This document shows, piece by piece, positions 9,301 through 16,494 of a DNA stretch of 64,000 bases (its first letter is position 1; each line of letters starts with the position of its first letter). Both the position numbers and the translations under genes were made by a program. Where the stretch lies: contig NZ_LQMT02000014.1 of assembly GCF_001620365.2 (NCBI RefSeq), positions 174,521 through 238,520 on the forward strand, written 5' to 3'. The notes under the pieces are model-generated. The model was not told where the DNA came from, made no database searches, and was given only the letters and a program-made list of their open reading frames with translations. The DNA comes from Amycolatopsis keratiniphila subsp. keratiniphila. Lineage in GTDB: Bacteria > Actinomycetota > Actinomycetes > Mycobacteriales > Pseudonocardiaceae.

Positions 9301-9903
9301 GGGTTCGCCTATGGCCGCGACCTCGACGGCAGGCCGGCGCGCGAGGACATGGAGAACTCGTACAAGCGGATCGTGGTCGCGGCGAAGAACACCGACACCC
9401 GCGAGCACGACATCGCCGACTCCGACGACTACTTCCAGTACCACGGCGGGATGATCGCGACGGTCCGCGCGCTGACCGGGACCGCGCCCGCGTCCTACGT
9501 CGGCGACAGCACCACCCCGGACGCCGTCCGCACCCGCACGCTCGGCGAGGAGACCGCCCGCGTCTTCCGGGCCCGCGTGGTCAACCCGCGCTGGCTGGCG
9601 GCGATGCGCAAGCACGGCTACAAGGGCGCTTTCGAACTGGCGGCGACCGTCGACTACCTGTTCGGTTTCGACGCCACCGCCGGGGTGGTCGGCGACTGGA
9701 TGTACGAGAAGCTCACCGAGTCCTACGTGCTCGACGAGGTCAACCAGGAGTTCCTGCGCCAGGCCAATCCGTGGGCGCTGCGCGGCATCATCGAGCGGCT
9801 GAACGAGGCGGCCGATCGGGGACTGTGGGCGGAGCCGGACGCCGATCTTTTGGCTCAGCTGCGCGAGGTCTACCTATCGCTGGAGGGGGATCTCGAGTCC
9901 TGA
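6322..9903 (+). CDS. cobN: Cobaltochelatase large subunit CobN
   Basis: A protein of about 1193 residues matching the CobN/magnesium-chelatase H subunit family; it inserts Co(II) into hydrogenobyrinic acid a,c-diamide in the aerobic B12 pathway, working with CobS and CobT or BchI/BchD-like subunits. Recognisable family segments include LLLSTSDTDLLSAR at the N terminus, VVHLGKHGSLEWLPGKT near residue 511, INVLPTGRNFYTVDPKAIPS near residue 795 and SSE-free C-terminal NPWALRGIIERLNEA. The GTG at 6322 gives the family's usual MILLLSTSDTD start; an in-frame GTG at 6310 is possible. No other cob genes are in the window, so it is a stand-alone riboswitch-controlled unit. Confidence 0.96.
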   Translation: MILLLSTSDTDLLSARSSEAEYRLANPARLDLAELPALLDGAKIVVVRILGSERSWQEGLDTVRASGAHVVVLGGEQTPDAQLMKLSTVPAGTAAEAHAYLAQGGPENLTQLHRFLSDTLLLTGDGFEPPAVQPLWGVLEREPKGTEGPIVAILYYRAHHLSGNTEFVHALSDAVEDAGGRALPIHCASLRTREPEMMAELAKADALLVTVLAAGGTRPSEVGAGGDDEAWDVAEMAALDIPILQALCLTSDRETWSANDDGLSPLDAGNQMAVPEFDGRLITVPFSFKEIDDDGLPKYVPDAERASRVAKIALAHARLRHTPPPERRIALMLSAYPTKHSRVGNAVGLDTPASAIELLRRMRDQGYDLGEDPFPGVEPTGTDQPDGDALIHALIAAGGQDPEWLTEEQLSGNPIRVPADKYRQWFAELPAELREGMEEHWGPAPGELYVDNGDIVLASLQSGNVILMIQPPRGFGENPVAIYHNPDLPPSHHYLAAYRWLEEEFGAHAVVHLGKHGSLEWLPGKTAGLSDSCAPDAVLGNLPLIYPFLINDPGEGAQAKRRAHATIVDHLIPPMARAESYGDMARLEQLLDEHANIAAMDPAKLPAVRAQIWTLIQAAKLDHDLGVEERPHDAEFDDFLLHIDGWLCEVKDAQIRDGLHILGAAPVGEARINLVLAMLRAQQMWGGKQGAVPGLRSALGLKENSDAPLSEVDAIEQTARSLVEAMEARDWSPAAVAEVVAEVPEHQEVARVLTFAATEIVPRLAGTGAEIDAVLHALDGGYIPAGPSGSPLRGLINVLPTGRNFYTVDPKAIPSRLAWETGQALADSLLRRYKEDTGDWPRSVGLSVWGTSAMRTSGDDAAEVLALLGVQPIWDEASRRVTGIEAIPLAELGRPRIDVTVRISGFFRDAFPHVITLLDDAVRLVANLDEPDEQNFVRAHTRADLAAHGDERRATTRIFGSKPGAYGAGLLPLMDSGNWRDDKDLAEVYAVWGGFAYGRDLDGRPAREDMENSYKRIVVAAKNTDTREHDIADSDDYFQYHGGMIATVRALTGTAPASYVGDSTTPDAVRTRTLGEETARVFRARVVNPRWLAAMRKHGYKGAFELAATVDYLFGFDATAGVVGDWMYEKLTESYVLDEVNQEFLRQANPWALRGIIERLNEAADRGLWAEPDADLLAQLREVYLSLEGDLES

Positions 9904-10010
9904 CATCACCCGCTGGAGCAGTGCCGTGGCACTCCCGGCGGTACCACTGTCGTATGCGCAGAACTTAGCGTGACAAGGGCGGTGGGACGTCAATGATCGG
10001 GAGGACAGCG

Positions 10011-10103
10011 ATGATCAAGCGTCTGTTGAAGGTCGTGCTTCGCCACGGTTGCTGCTCGGCGTGCACCGGTCTGGGCTGCGGCTGCTGCGACGCCTGCAAG
10101 TAG
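10011..10103 (+). CDS. 30-residue cysteine-rich peptide
   Basis: A short ORF with a strong ribosome site (GGGAGGA, 5 bases before the ATG). The peptide has a basic amphipathic N terminus (MIKRLLKVVLRHG) followed by seven cysteines in 16 residues, arranged as two near-identical words, GCCSAC and GCCDAC, around TGLGC. Such spacing suits metal binding or disulfide pairing. It starts 107 bases after cobN on the same strand and ends 5 bases before the stop of the converging reductase gene. No terminator is obvious between cobN and it, so it may ride on the riboswitch-controlled transcript. The function is unknown; a cobalt or other metal-handling role is only an inference. Confidence 0.65.
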   Translation: MIKRLLKVVLRHGCCSACTGLGCGCCDACK

Positions 10104-10107
10104 GAAC

Positions 10108-11196
10108 TCAGAGGTGGACACCCGGGATATGGGTGTTCGCGCGGCGGACGTCGGCGGCGAGGGCGGGTACCTCGATCACCCGGCGTCCGGCCGCCTCCAG
10201 TGTCTCGGCGCCGACGCAGTCGACGAACACCGACGGCTCGCGCCAGGCGAAGACGACGCGCGGGATTCCGGCGTCGAGGATGAGCCGGGTGCAGCTTCGC
10301 GGATGTGACATCCGCGAGCTGCACGGCTCCAGTGACGTGTACATCGTCGCCTCCGCCAGCCTCGGATCACCTGGTTCGAGTTTGGCGAGCGCGGCTTCTT
10401 CGGCATGATTGGCGGGATCGCCGTCGCCCGAGAAACCGGTGGAGATCACCTCACCGTCGGCGGCGGTGATCACCGCGCCGACGCGGAACGTGCGTGGCGG
10501 GCAGTTCTCGGCCAGCGCGATGGCCTCGCGCAGGTGTTGGATGTCCACATCGGACGGTTCCGGCGTCGCGTGGTACTCCAGGACGGCGATGTCGCCCAGC
10601 CTTGTGCTTTCGACCAAGGTCAGCCCGCGTGGGAACGCGCCTGGCCCGACGAAGCGCGGCGCGTTCGGGTCGCCGACGAAGAACGGCGCGACGGCGAGGT
10701 GCAGTTCGTCGACCAGGCCTTCGGTGAGGAACTGGGTGTGGATCGCGCCGCCGCCTTCGACCATCAGCCGCCGGACGCCGCGCGCGTGGAGATCGGCCAG
10801 CATTTCCCTTAGGCCGGACAGTTCGACGACGGTCGCTTTCACTCCCGTGACGACGCCGGGCGGGGCGTAGACCAGCTTTTCGGCATCACCGACGGTGAAG
10901 AATTGCGCCGCCGGATCGAGTGACCCGCTCCGCGTGAGGGTGACCTTGACCGGCTGCCCCGGGCGTCCTTCCGCGACCCTTTTCGCGACGAGCTCCGGCG
11001 AGCGGACCAGCAACCGCGGATCGTCCGCGCGCACCGTGTTCGCGCCGACCAGGATCGCGTCCGACGCGGCACGCAGCCCGTCCACCCTGGCCCAGTCCTC
11101 CTGGTTCGACAGCACCAGCCGGGTGTCGCTCGCGTCGTCGAGGTAGCCGTCGAGCGAGACCGCGGCGGAGAGCAGGACATGAGGGCGTTCGATCAC
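10108..11196 (-). CDS. RibD-like reductase-deaminase fusion, domains in reverse order
   Basis: A 362-residue protein. The N-terminal half is a RibD_C/dihydrofolate-reductase-like fold (LLSAAVSLDGYLDD, LVGANTVRADDPRLL, LMVEGGGAIHTQFL). The C-terminal half is a cytidine-deaminase-like zinc domain with HAEEAALAK and PCSSRMSHPRSC, supplying the catalytic Glu and zinc ligands. In riboflavin enzyme RibD the deaminase comes first; here the order is swapped. It may act on a pyrimidine or pteridine intermediate, but an in-pathway riboflavin role is not shown, since no other rib gene is near. The start chosen is a GTG giving the family-like MIERPHVLLSAAVS. Confidence 0.85.
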   Translation of the reverse strand: MIERPHVLLSAAVSLDGYLDDASDTRLVLSNQEDWARVDGLRAASDAILVGANTVRADDPRLLVRSPELVAKRVAEGRPGQPVKVTLTRSGSLDPAAQFFTVGDAEKLVYAPPGVVTGVKATVVELSGLREMLADLHARGVRRLMVEGGGAIHTQFLTEGLVDELHLAVAPFFVGDPNAPRFVGPGAFPRGLTLVESTRLGDIAVLEYHATPEPSDVDIQHLREAIALAENCPPRTFRVGAVITAADGEVISTGFSGDGDPANHAEEAALAKLEPGDPRLAEATMYTSLEPCSSRMSHPRSCTRLILDAGIPRVVFAWREPSVFVDCVGAETLEAAGRRVIEVPALAADVRRANTHIPGVHL

Positions 11197-11553
11197 GACC
11201 GCCAGTATGCCCCTCGCGGGTCTTTGGGACAGGGCGTGTCTTGGGGGCGGGGCTTGTGGCCGGTCGGTTGTTGCCGGGATTCGGCGACGACCAGCAGGGC
11301 CCACGACTCGACCCGAAGTCACGATACCGACGTCAACGCACCCGCGCCGTCGCCATAATCCGGCAATACAACACACCTGAATCCAGGCAGCTCCCCAAGA
11401 AGTCCCGCCGACGATGGCACCAGTCCATGATCCAGAACCTCCAGCGGACGGCAACGGTCCCGCGTCGAAACATCCTCCCGACGGCCGAACGCCGCAGACC
11501 AGATGCCCGCGCAAGCTCCGCAAAAATCGATCGCCACACGACCACCCACGAGC
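11197..11553. other. Intergenic stretch without a convincing gene
   Basis: This stretch separates divergently transcribed genes. Several frames stay open for 70-170 codons, but their translations are arginine-rich, match nothing I recognise and lack ribosome sites. Promoters for the leftward reductase gene and the rightward ABC-F gene must lie here or at its edges. Confidence 0.5.
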
Positions 11554-11622
11554 TAACCTGTCGCGGTGATCTTCTGAGACGAACCTGCGCCCTCATCCAC
11601 CTCCTTCGCAGGGAGTCTCATG
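11554..11622 (+). promoter_or_regulatory. Putative translational attenuator of the ABC-F gene
   Basis: A possible -10 box TAACCT (11554-11559) would place the transcript start at or next to a GTG at 11566. The mini-ORF GTG-ATC-TTC-TGA follows at 11566-11577. Its stop codon begins the left arm of a hairpin: TGAGAC (11575-11580) and CCTGCG (11584-11589) pair with CGCAGG (11607-11612) and GTCTCA (11615-11620). The right arm contains the AGGGAG ribosome site and the A of the ABC-F ATG. A ribosome held at the mini-ORF would block the left arm and free the start. The pairing is seen directly; the control is inferred. Confidence 0.6.
11566..11577 (+). CDS. Three-codon leader ORF (Met-Ile-Phe)
   Basis: GTG-ATC-TTC-TGA, probably leaderless because it lies about 6-7 bases after the candidate -10 box. 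It ends in the left arm of the hairpin that covers the ABC-F start. Short leader peptides of this kind act as drug sensors for ABC-F and erm resistance genes by ribosome stalling. The peptide itself cannot be confirmed from sequence alone. Confidence 0.45.
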   Translation: MIF

Positions 11623-13203
11623 TCTTCTTCCTTCACACTTTCCGACGTCACCTTCACCTGGCCCGACGGCGCACCGGCGTTCGAGCGTCTTTCGCTCACC
11701 CTCGGCACCGGCCGCACCGGCCTGGTCGGTACCAACGGATCCGGTAAGTCCACGCTGCTCAGGCTGCTCGCCGGCGAGCTGCGGCCCACCACGGGTTCCA
11801 TCACCACACCGGGTGAACTCGGCTACCTGCCGCAGAACCTCGTCCTCGACACCGGGCGCCGCGTCGACGACGTCCTCGGCGTCACCGCGATCCGCGCGGC
11901 GATCAGGGCCGTCGAGGATGGTTCCGCCACCGAAGCGCACTTCGCCACCATCGGCGACAACTGGGACGTCGAGGAACGCATCCGCGCGATCCTCGACCGG
12001 CTCGGCCTGGGCGCCGTCCGCCTGGACCGGCGGGCGGGCGAGCTGTCCGGCGGCGAACTCACGCTGCTCGGGCTGGCCGCCCTGCTGCTGCGCCGTCCCG
12101 CCGCGTTGCTGCTCGACGAGCCCACGAACAACCTCGACCTGCGGGCGCGTGAACTCGTGCACCGCGAGGTCGCTGGCTGGGGCGGGATCCTCGTGGTGGT
12201 CTCGCACGATCGCGAGCTGCTGCGGCTGGTCGACCGGATCGCCGAGGTCCGCGACCACGAGGTCACCCTGTACGGCGGCGACCTCGCGGCCTACGAACAC
12301 GCCGTCGAGGTCGCGCAGGAGGCGGCGCGGCGGCACCTGCGCGCGGCGGAGTCGGACGTCAAACGACAGAAGCGGGAGCTGGTCGAGGCCGGGATCAAAC
12401 TCGCCCGGCGCGCCCGCTACGGCCAGCAGATGTGGGACCGGAAACGCGAGCCCAAGGTGCGGATGCGCAAACGCCAGGAGGACGCGCAGATCGCCGCGGG
12501 CAAGTACCGGATCCTGCACACCGACCGGCTCGAGGATGCCGTCGAGGCGCTGAAGGCCGCCGAGGAACTGGTGCGGGAGGACGCCGAGATCCGCGTCGAA
12601 CTGCCGGAAACGACCGTTGCCCGCGGCACGGACGTGCTCCGGATCGACGCCGTGCCCCGGTTCGGACCGGCGGTGGACCTGCACGTCATGGGCCCCGAGC
12701 GGATCGCGCTCGTCGGCCCGAACGGTTCGGGGAAGACCACCCTGCTGCGGACGATCACCGGCGAGCTGCCGCCGAAGTCGGGCGAGGTGGGGCTGTTCGT
12801 CCCCGCGAGGCTGCTCCCCCAGCGGATCGACGTGCTTGACGACACGCTGTCCATTGTGGACAACGTGCGGCTCGTCGCGCCGTCGCTCACGGACAACGAA
12901 ATCCGCGCGAGGCTCGCACGGTTCCTGTTCCGGGGCAAGGCGGCCGACCGCGAGGTGGCGTCGCTGTCCGGCGGGGAACGGTTCAGGGCGGCGCTGGCGA
13001 CATTGCTGCTGACCGAGCCCACGCCACGGCTACTACTGCTCGACGAGCCGACCAACAACCTCGACCTGGCGAGCGTGCGGCGGCTCACCGAGGCGCTGCT
13101 GGCCTACCGGGGCACGCTGATCGTGGCGAGCCACGACCGGCCGTTCCTCGCCGACATCGGCATCACCCGCCGGCTTGAGCTCGGACAGCCCCCGGTCGGG
13201 TGA
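11620..13203 (+). CDS. ABC-F ATPase, probable ribosome-protection or translation factor
   Basis: A 527-residue soluble protein with two ABC cassettes and no membrane segments. Cassette 1 has Walker A GTNGSGKST (37-45), signature LSGGEL and Walker B LLLDEPTNNLD. Cassette 2 has GPNGSGKTT (366-374), LSGGERFR and LLLLDEPTNNLD. They are joined by a long charged coiled-coil linker (about residues 225-320) of the type that reaches into the ribosomal exit site. Members either expel antibiotics bound to the 50S subunit or act as housekeeping factors. The leader attenuator favours drug-inducible resistance. Two related small genes follow 81 bases downstream on the same strand and may be co-transcribed. 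Confidence 0.9.
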   Translation: MSSSFTLSDVTFTWPDGAPAFERLSLTLGTGRTGLVGTNGSGKSTLLRLLAGELRPTTGSITTPGELGYLPQNLVLDTGRRVDDVLGVTAIRAAIRAVEDGSATEAHFATIGDNWDVEERIRAILDRLGLGAVRLDRRAGELSGGELTLLGLAALLLRRPAALLLDEPTNNLDLRARELVHREVAGWGGILVVVSHDRELLRLVDRIAEVRDHEVTLYGGDLAAYEHAVEVAQEAARRHLRAAESDVKRQKRELVEAGIKLARRARYGQQMWDRKREPKVRMRKRQEDAQIAAGKYRILHTDRLEDAVEALKAAEELVREDAEIRVELPETTVARGTDVLRIDAVPRFGPAVDLHVMGPERIALVGPNGSGKTTLLRTITGELPPKSGEVGLFVPARLLPQRIDVLDDTLSIVDNVRLVAPSLTDNEIRARLARFLFRGKAADREVASLSGGERFRAALATLLLTEPTPRLLLLDEPTNNLDLASVRRLTEALLAYRGTLIVASHDRPFLADIGITRRLELGQPPVG

Positions 13204-13284
13204 ACGCGCGCGAGTAACACCGGCGACCTCGATCCCGACTTGCAGGTGACCCTGAGTGTCGGCTCGCCTGCCCCAGGAGCGTTC

Positions 13285-14583
13285 GTGGTCTTGTATTTCG
13301 CCTACGGCAGCAACATGTCCGAAGAAGCGGTCCTCGACAGAGCCCCCTCGGCGGCCCGCGTCGGCAAGGCTCGGCTCCCGGATCACCGGATCCGGTTCGG
13401 CCGGAAGTCGAAACGGACGGGGACCGGTGTCGCGGACATCGTCGCCGGGCCGGGGTTCATGGTGATGGGAGTCCTGTACGAGATCCCGGACTCGGAATGG
13501 AAGGGGATACTGCGCAAAGAAGGCGCACTGATGAAGGAGCCCGCCTACCGCGTCGTCGACGTGACCGTGTTCTCCTTCGCGGAAAGAAGGAACAGGGCGG
13601 CCAAGTCCTTCGCCGTCGCATCGCCTTCAGACGTCGAGCAGATCCCGTCCGCGGACTATCTCTCCGCCATGCTGACCCAGGTCGAAGAGATGAACTTCCC
13701 CGCCTACGCCCTTTTCCTCCGGTGGCTGCGAAGGCGGGCGATGGAGACGGACGTCCCGCCGCTGCGCGAAGGACTTCTGGTCTCCGGTACGAACGTCCGG
13801 AACAGGGCGGGAGGGCACTACCTCGTCCGGGTCAACCCGCGGACCCTGGGCACGACGAAGAGCGGGCTGGCCACCGTCGAGTTCGACGGCCGCGTCACCG
13901 TGGCCGCTCTGGACGCCGCCGAAGAGGTCGCCGAACACTCCTGCGAGATGGACCAGAACCTCCGCCACGCCCTGGGCATGATCGGACAGAACTGCTACGG
14001 CTACACGGTGTCGGTCCGGCCGCTCAGTGGAATGCGCAACAGGGTCGACCTGGTCAGGCCGCGCAGCCTCACCCTCCTCGTCCATCAGACGAACTGGATC
14101 GACAGCGAGAAGAGGATTTGCGTACTCCACGAACGCAGCCTCGCGCTCTTGGGCATCAAGGAAGGCGAGCACGTCGAAATCCTGAATGTGTGGCGAGGGG
14201 AATTCGGCGACCTCTCCGTCAAGAGGATCAAGCTCCGCGCCCACACCTCGGAAAAGCGCGCCGACCAGGCTCGCGAATACCCCGGTTTCGATCATGTCCA
14301 TCTGGACCGTGAATGCCGGACCGAGCTGGGGTTCCCGGTGGACCGGGCCGGCTTTCTGAATCGCCCCGTCCTGGTCCGGCCCAGCGTGCGCCGCCTGTTG
14401 CAACAGCGGATCGCCAGGTACGGGGTGACCTTCTTCCTCGGAATAGCGTCGCTGAGCCAGTTGCTCGCCCTGTTCGCGCCCACACTGCCCAGTCTGCTTC
14501 GTGGTCTCGTGGCGATCGCCACCGCCGTTCTCGCGACGATAGTCGTCGCTTGGCTGGACATCCGGGCGAGTTTGACCCACTGA
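13285..14583 (+). CDS. Gamma-glutamylcyclotransferase-like protein with C-terminal membrane anchor
   Basis: A 432-residue protein. Residues 1 to about 125 match the GGCT/AIG2-like fold: VLYFAYGSNM at the very N terminus forms the substrate loop, and Glu79 in RKEGALMKEPAYRVVDV fits the catalytic acid-base. A middle region of about 250 residues contains repeated beta-rich stretches (YLVRVNPRTLGTTKSGLATV; LALLGIKEGEHVEI; LGFPVDRAGFLNRPVLVR) that could be barrel-like domains. Two transmembrane helices lie near residues 378-398 and 403-425. The GTG start is preceded by AGGAG at 5 bases. Its partner is the ATP-grasp gene 13 bases on. The enzyme class is well supported by motifs, the substrate is unknown. 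It uses AGG, AAG and GGA codons more than its neighbours, hinting at transfer. Confidence 0.75.
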   Translation: MVLYFAYGSNMSEEAVLDRAPSAARVGKARLPDHRIRFGRKSKRTGTGVADIVAGPGFMVMGVLYEIPDSEWKGILRKEGALMKEPAYRVVDVTVFSFAERRNRAAKSFAVASPSDVEQIPSADYLSAMLTQVEEMNFPAYALFLRWLRRRAMETDVPPLREGLLVSGTNVRNRAGGHYLVRVNPRTLGTTKSGLATVEFDGRVTVAALDAAEEVAEHSCEMDQNLRHALGMIGQNCYGYTVSVRPLSGMRNRVDLVRPRSLTLLVHQTNWIDSEKRICVLHERSLALLGIKEGEHVEILNVWRGEFGDLSVKRIKLRAHTSEKRADQAREYPGFDHVHLDRECRTELGFPVDRAGFLNRPVLVRPSVRRLLQQRIARYGVTFFLGIASLSQLLALFAPTLPSLLRGLVAIATAVLATIVVAWLDIRASLTH

Positions 14584-14596
14584 ACGAAGGACATCT

Positions 14597-15418
14597 GTGA
14601 ACGACCTCAGTAGCGTGATGCACGCCGACTCGCCGAGATCGGGCCTGGCCGACCGGCATTTCGTCCGCCATCTCGAGAACGCCGTCGCCGAAGCGGGTGG
14701 GACGCTCGCGTGGCACGCCGACCACTGGCTGGCGGAGATCCGCCGCGACACGGACCGCGCGCTCGTCCTCGGCTACGCCTTTCCCGTCAACAACGTCGTG
14801 GCGGCCAAGATCGCCGACGACAAGGCGGCCAGTTCCACCATCATGCGGGCGGCAGGCGTGTCCTGTCTGCCCCAGTACCTGTGGCGGCCGGCCTGGCGGG
14901 GTAACCGGCCCGTCGACTGGCTGGTCGAACTCCCCATCGTACTCAAGCCGAACGCCGAGAGCGGCGGTCGCGACGTCCACCGTGTCCGCACTGAAGGCGA
15001 GCTGGAGGACTTGGTCTCCACGCTCTCGCAGCGCTATCGCGCGCTGGCTTGGTCCCCTCTTCTCGACGTCGAGAACGAGTTCCGGGCCGTTCTCCTGGAC
15101 GGCGAGCTGCTTCTCGCCTACCGCAAGGTGCGGCCGCCGGGCAGCCGGGAGTGGCGACACAATCTGCACTTCGGGGCGGTGCCTGAGGTGTGCACGGATC
15201 CACTGACAAGCGAGCGGCTGGCGGCCTTGGGGCGAAGCGCCATGGATGCGTTGTCCTTGCGCTTCGCCACGGTCGACATCGTCACCGTCGAGGGAGGTTT
15301 CCTCGTGTTGGAAGTGAACAGCGGCGTCTCCTTGGAGCGATTCAGCCGGTACGGCGAGGAGAACTACCGCCTCGCGGGCAAGGTCTACGGCGAAGCGGTC
15401 CGAGCCTGCTTCCCGTGA
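14597..15418 (+). CDS. ATP-grasp carboxylate-amine ligase, RimK/GshB-like
   Basis: A 273-residue cytosolic enzyme with the ATP-grasp core: Lys117 in PIVLKPNAESGGRDVHRV (nucleotide-binding lysine and glycine-rich loop), ENEFRAVLLDGELLLAYRKV, and the metal-binding FATVDIVTVEGG...EVNSGVSLERF (Glu239, Asn241). Such enzymes join a carboxylate to an amine through an acyl-phosphate, often adding amino acids to peptides, proteins or small molecules. GAAGGA precedes the GTG start. Coupling to a GGCT-like gene recalls butirosin synthesis, where an ATP-grasp adds and a cyclotransferase removes a gamma-glutamyl group. The actual substrate is unknown. It ends 4 bases from the converging paaE stop. Confidence 0.85.
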   Translation: MNDLSSVMHADSPRSGLADRHFVRHLENAVAEAGGTLAWHADHWLAEIRRDTDRALVLGYAFPVNNVVAAKIADDKAASSTIMRAAGVSCLPQYLWRPAWRGNRPVDWLVELPIVLKPNAESGGRDVHRVRTEGELEDLVSTLSQRYRALAWSPLLDVENEFRAVLLDGELLLAYRKVRPPGSREWRHNLHFGAVPEVCTDPLTSERLAALGRSAMDALSLRFATVDIVTVEGGFLVLEVNSGVSLERFSRYGEENYRLAGKVYGEAVRACFP

Positions 15419-15422
15419 CGGG

Positions 15423-16493
15423 TCAGGCGTCGAAGTCCACGGTGACGGCATCGGAGACTGGCACCGACTGGCAGGTGAGCACGAAACCGGCGTCGACCTC
15501 GGCCTTCTCCAGTGCGAAGTTGCGCCGCATGTCCACCTTGCCGTCGCAGATCTTCGCCCGGCAGGTGCCGCACACGCCGCCCTTGCAGGCGAACGGCAGG
15601 TCCGGGCGGAACTTCTGCGCGCCGTCGAGCACCGAGGTACCGCGCGGCAGTGTCATCGTCGTCGACCGGCCGTCGAGGACCAGCGTGACCTCGCTGGACG
15701 CACCCACGACGGCCGGGTCGACGTGGTGCACCGGCTCCGGCGGAGTGTCCACATAGAACAGTTCCTGATGCACGCGCTCGTCGGGGACTTCCAGCGAGCG
15801 CAGGAGTTCCTGCGCGCCGGTCACCATCTCGAACGGCCCGCACAGCCACCAGTGCGCGACGTCCTCGACCGGGATCAGCACGCTGCACAGGCGCCGCAGC
15901 TTCTCCACGTCGAGCCGCCCGGTGAACAGTTCGGCCTCGCGCGGCTCACGCGAGAGCACGTGGACGAGTTCGAGCCGCGCGGGGTAGCGGTCCTTCAGAT
16001 CCGCGAGGTCGTCGGCGAACATGACGGTGTCCGTGCGGCGGTTGCCGTAGAGCACGGTCACCGTCGCGTCGGAGTCGCCGAGCAGCGAAGACGCGATCGA
16101 CAACACCGGCGTGATCCCGGATCCGGCCGCGATCAGCACGTGATGCCCGGCCGCTTCCAGATCGGGGCTGAAGTTGCCGGTCGGCGGCGCCACCTCGATC
16201 TCGTCGCCGGGTTTCACGTCGCGCACGAGCCACGACGAGAAAAGCCCGCCCGGCACCTCGCGGACGCCGACCCGCGGCGCCGCGCCGGCGGGCGCGCAGA
16301 TCGAGTACGACCGGCGCTCGTCGCGGCCGTCGATCTCCCGGCGCAGGGTCAGCGACTGCCCCGCCTTGAAGCGGAAGGTGTCCGCGAGCTCTTCGGGCAC
16401 GTCGAAGGTCACCGCGACGGCGTCGTCGCACAGGCGCTGGACGTCCGCCACCTTCAGGGCGTGGAATCCCGTGCGGCGCAGGGTTGCGGTCAC
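15423..16493 (-). CDS. paaE: Phenylacetyl-CoA epoxidase reductase subunit PaaE
   Basis: A 356-residue electron-transfer subunit. An FAD-binding and NAD-binding ferredoxin-reductase module (RRSYSICAPAG, then AAGSGITPVLSI) is followed by a plant-type 2Fe-2S domain whose cysteines lie in FACKGGVCGTCRAKICDGKV plus a later TCQS. It passes electrons from NADPH to the PaaA di-iron centre, which epoxidises phenylacetyl-CoA. Its GTG is 1 base after the paaD stop, and it is the last gene of the paaZABCDE operon. Confidence 0.95.
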   Translation of the reverse strand: MTATLRRTGFHALKVADVQRLCDDAVAVTFDVPEELADTFRFKAGQSLTLRREIDGRDERRSYSICAPAGAAPRVGVREVPGGLFSSWLVRDVKPGDEIEVAPPTGNFSPDLEAAGHHVLIAAGSGITPVLSIASSLLGDSDATVTVLYGNRRTDTVMFADDLADLKDRYPARLELVHVLSREPREAELFTGRLDVEKLRRLCSVLIPVEDVAHWWLCGPFEMVTGAQELLRSLEVPDERVHQELFYVDTPPEPVHHVDPAVVGASSEVTLVLDGRSTTMTLPRGTSVLDGAQKFRPDLPFACKGGVCGTCRAKICDGKVDMRRNFALEKAEVDAGFVLTCQSVPVSDAVTVDFDA

Positions 16494-16494
16494 G

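Noticed and set aside
11241..11747. Open frame of 168 codons running into the ABC-F gene
   Set aside because: No ribosome site, Arg/His-rich translation, and it overlaps the well-supported ABC-F start in another frame.
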